7,867 nt of DNA from NCBI GenBank assembly GCA_025458735.1, contig JALORV010000046.1, positions 1 through 7,867 on the forward strand, in the 5' to 3' direction. Each line of letters begins with the position of its first letter. The stretch's first letter is position 1. Shown one piece after another: positions 6,391 to 7,867 of this stretch. The notes beneath the pieces are model-generated. The model saw only the letters and a program-made list of their open reading frames with translations. It had not been told where the DNA came from and made no database searches. The position numbers and the translations under genes were made by a program. The DNA comes from Burkholderiaceae bacterium. Its GTDB lineage: Bacteria; Pseudomonadota; Gammaproteobacteria; Burkholderiales; Burkholderiaceae.

Positions 6391-6609
6391 TCAGCCAGCG
6401 GCCGCAACGGTCGCAGCCGCGTTGGGGTCGAGCCGATACACGCCCGGTTCGGTCGACAGCCCCTTCTCGAGCCGGCGTGCACGCTGGTCGGCCAGCACCT
6501 CTTCGGCGCCGGCTTCCAGCGCGTCGAGGGCGAGCGATTCTCGGACCAAGGCCAGGCCGAGGCCGCGATGGGCGCCGGTGACGAGGACCGTGGCGTCGTA
6601 AATCTTCAT
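6391..6609 (-). pseudogene. Internally deleted SDR: N-terminus joined in frame to C-terminus
   Basis: The 72-residue frame starts as a normal SDR, MKIYDATVLVTGAHRGLGLA, with a complete TGxxxGLG cofactor loop at residues 11-18. It then jumps after about residue 28 (near base 6525) to what looks like an SDR C-terminal tail: LDALEAGAEEVLAD, ARRLEKGLSTEPGVYRLDPN. An intact member of this type has about 230-240 residues, so roughly 160-170 residues, including the Ser-Tyr-Lys active site, are missing although the frame is kept. It cannot be a working oxidoreductase. It precedes the MATE gene by 7 nt and may survive as the 5' end of that transcript. No strong Shine-Dalgarno sequence is seen before its ATG. 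It could be expressed as a small protein, but nothing indicates a function. Confidence 0.8.
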
Positions 6610-6652
6610 GGTTCAGGGTCTCGTCAGTCGTGAGGGGTGGGCGGATAGCGCA

Positions 6653-6666
6653 ATGACGATCGTCAT
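6653..6666. promoter_or_regulatory. TetR operator palindrome, copy 3 (SDR remnant/MATE unit)
   Basis: ATGACGATCGTCAT, a perfect 14-bp inverted repeat in the 99-bp gap between the TetR2 stop and the SDR remnant. It differs from the other two copies only by one symmetric pair (T/A to C/G). A possible -10 (TATGAC on the minus strand) overlaps it, with TCGTCA 16 bp further upstream as a weak -35. It probably lets a TetR protein control the MATE pump. Confidence 0.6.
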
Positions 6667-6708
6667 ATTTCTGTGCAGACTGGTGACGACACGGCACGCA
6701 GCAATCGT

Positions 6709-7299
6709 TCAGTCGGAGGGTTTGCGGTCGTACTGTGCCAGCAGCGCCCGGCGCGACGCCTTCAGCAGCGCCCGGCCTTCGGCGTTGTCGCCCAGCGCAC
6801 GGGCCAGTTGCAGCGCACCGACCAGCTGGCTGGCGATGGCCGGGCCGCTGTCGGCCGGTGCGTCCTTCGGCAGCGCGCGGCGCACGGCGGCAATCAGACC
6901 GCGCACCCGTTGCACCGACGACTCGCGGACTTCGGGGGACTGGCGTGGCATCTCCGAGGCCAGCGCAGCCACCGGGCAACCGGCCTCGATGTCGCCGAGG
7001 TGGCGATCGGACAGGTAGCCTTCCACCAGCGCACGCAAGGCACTGGCGCCGCGCACCTGGCGCGCGGCGGTGGCCTGACTGACACGCTCCGCGCTGTCCT
7101 GGCCGGCGCGCTCGAGGGCTTCGGCCAACAAGGCATTGCGCGAGCTGAAGTGGGCGTAGAAGCCGCCATGCGTCAACCCGGCCTCTTTCATGATGTCGGC
7201 AACGCCCACGCCCTGGAAACCACCCCGGCGGATCGCCCGTGCGGCAGTCGCGACGATGCGTTCGTGGCTGAGTTCCTTGCGGCTGGGTTGGCTATCCAT
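6709..7299 (-). CDS. TetR/AcrR-family transcriptional repressor (TetR2)
   Basis: Regulator of 196 residues. The TetR DNA-binding domain covers about residues 9-60, with VGVADIMKEAGLTHGGFYAHF as the HTH core; the C-terminal domain carries GCPVAALASE (107-116). Both segments resemble TetR1 (LTHGGFYNHF, GCAIAALASD), so the two are paralogs of one subgroup. The start is the ATG complementary to 7297-7299; an ATG three codons upstream (7308) is an alternative, and neither has a clear ribosome site. The predicted promoter (TTGGCA, 17 bp, CATATT on the minus strand) would start transcription only about 12 nt upstream, so the message is almost leaderless. A 26-bp imperfect palindrome fills the spacer, which fits autorepression. 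Downstream on the same strand are the SDR remnant and the MATE pump, so it probably controls efflux in response to an unknown aromatic or electrophilic compound. Confidence 0.93.
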   Translation of the reverse strand: MDSQPSRKELSHERIVATAARAIRRGGFQGVGVADIMKEAGLTHGGFYAHFSSRNALLAEALERAGQDSAERVSQATAARQVRGASALRALVEGYLSDRHLGDIEAGCPVAALASEMPRQSPEVRESSVQRVRGLIAAVRRALPKDAPADSGPAIASQLVGALQLARALGDNAEGRALLKASRRALLAQYDRKPSD

Positions 7300-7315
7300 A
7301 CCGGCCATTGTAGCC

Positions 7316-7341
7316 GTGAATATGATGATCATCATAATCAC
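7316..7341. promoter_or_regulatory. TetR operator palindrome, copy 2, extended to 26 bp
   Basis: The central ATGATGATCATCAT (7322-7335) is identical to copy 1. Here the symmetry continues outward: 12 of 13 base pairs match over 7316-7341 (outer arms GTGA and TCAC, one mismatched pair at 7320/7337). Its place between -35 and -10 of tetR2 indicates autorepression. Confidence 0.7.
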
Positions 7342-7347
7342 TGCCAA
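7319..7347 (-). promoter_or_regulatory. Putative sigma70 promoter of tetR2
   Basis: On the minus strand: TTGGCA (complement of 7342-7347), exactly 17 bp, then CATATT (complement of 7319-7324), matching the consensus at 5/6 and 4/6 positions. The spacer is filled by the palindromic operator. Confidence 0.5.
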
Positions 7348-7651
7348 CGACGGATCAACTTCGCGCCGATCGGCCGCCGCGAAACCTGCAAAGCCCCTGC
7401 AAGCCCCGGACATCAATGCAATCGTCGACCCCATGGTCCGCCATCGGCGCGATCAAGTTGAAACCGGCCGGCCGGTGACTGCTTCCCGGTCCCCAATCCG
7501 AACGCGCGGACGACGGCTCAGGGTCGACAGGGACTCCCCCAGCCGCGGCACCAAGGATCACCCCGGGCTTGCGCCGCCGCTGGGTTCGCGCACGTCGCTG
7601 CCGGCACATGCCGACCCTCGCTTTGCCGTCAGGCTCACCGAGGCGCGCAGC
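7348..7651. other. About 300 bp without a recognisable gene
   Basis: I find no convincing coding frame here on either strand; the open frames lack family motifs. A GC-rich 14-bp palindrome (ACCGGCCGGCCGGT, 7463-7476) is present, without a T-run that would make it a terminator. The stretch separates the partial gene at the right edge from the tetR2 promoter. Confidence 0.5.
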
Positions 7652-7867
7652 TCATTCGAGCGCGATCACGGTGTCCTGCGCGCCGGCCCGGCAGCCCTCG
7701 GCGATGGGTACCCAGCCGCGGCGGATGACGACCTGCGTCTCGGTGTGGCAGAACTCCAGCCGCGTCGCGTCCGGCAGCTTGCGCCGCACGAAGGCCTCGA
7801 TGGAAGTCGGCATGCTGACGCGGTAGATCTGCTGCTCGACATCTTCGGCCGGATGGTCGTCGCCGTG
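7652..7867 (-). CDS. Unidentified protein, C-terminal 71 residues, 5' end outside window
   Basis: The minus-strand frame is open from the right edge to TGA (complement of 7652-7654). It reads HGDDHPAEDVEQQIYRVSMP, then EAFVRRKLPDATRLEFCHTE, then VVIRRGWVPIAEGCRAGAQD and ends IALE. The even mix of residues, the lack of stops and the GC-rich third positions look like a real gene. I do not recognise the family. No membrane segment or signal is visible in this part. It points the same way as tetR2 but is about 310 bp away and separated by the tetR2 promoter, so it is not obviously in that operon. Confidence 0.6.
   Translation of the reverse strand, partial: HGDDHPAEDVEQQIYRVSMPTSIEAFVRRKLPDATRLEFCHTETQVVIRRGWVPIAEGCRAGAQDTVIALE

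Noticed and set aside
7463..7476. ACCGGCCGGCCGGT palindrome as an operator or terminator
   Set aside because: A GC-only repeat of GGCC units with no loop, no T-run and no promoter nearby.
7355..7609. 84-codon minus-strand open frame upstream of tetR2
   Set aside because: Crosses the region upstream of the tetR2 promoter, Arg-rich start, no recognisable motif or ribosome site.

Overview
The window looks like chromosomal DNA of a GC-rich proteobacterium. The protein style (OYE, SDRs, a 2-hydroxychromene-2-carboxylate isomerase-like protein and two GCxxAALAS-type TetR regulators) suggests a betaproteobacterium of the Burkholderiales. That placement is inference and was not checked by any search. 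The content is an accessory catabolic and detoxification region made of small redox and CoA-type enzymes, two TetR-family repressors and a MATE efflux pump.

Layout. Bases 1-1739 (+) hold the 3' part of an Old Yellow Enzyme family ene-reductase and, 35 nt further on, an alpha/beta hydrolase. Bases 3172 down to about 1801 (-) hold a TetR regulator (TetR1), then the headless C-terminal half of an SDR, then a hotdog-fold (PaaI-type) thioesterase with no good start and a frameshift. Diverging from TetR1, bases 3370-4767 (+) hold an intact atypical SDR and a DsbA/GST-kappa family isomerase, followed by a collapsed enoyl-CoA hydratase remnant (4825-4945). Convergent to these, bases 6609-4983 (-) hold a 72-residue SDR remnant that joins an SDR N-terminus to an SDR C-terminus, then an intact MATE transporter. 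Upstream of these on the same strand is a second TetR regulator (TetR2, 7299-6709), then a roughly 310-bp gap with no recognisable gene, then the 3' end of an unidentified protein running off the right edge.

Two themes stand out. First, the same 14-bp palindrome (ATGAYGATCRTCAT) occurs three times, each time in an intergenic region at a promoter position: between TetR1 and the divergent SDR operon, inside the TetR2 promoter spacer, and 43 bp upstream of the SDR remnant/MATE unit. This suggests that the two related TetR proteins share one operator type and form a local regulatory circuit. Second, four catabolic genes are broken (headless SDR, frameshifted thioesterase, collapsed crotonase, internally deleted SDR), while both regulators, the pump, the hydrolase and the isomerase read as intact. 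The cluster seems to be decaying or rearranged, or the assembly has lost segments. No complete new defence or mobile system is visible, and I saw no tRNA, rRNA, CRISPR array or transposase.
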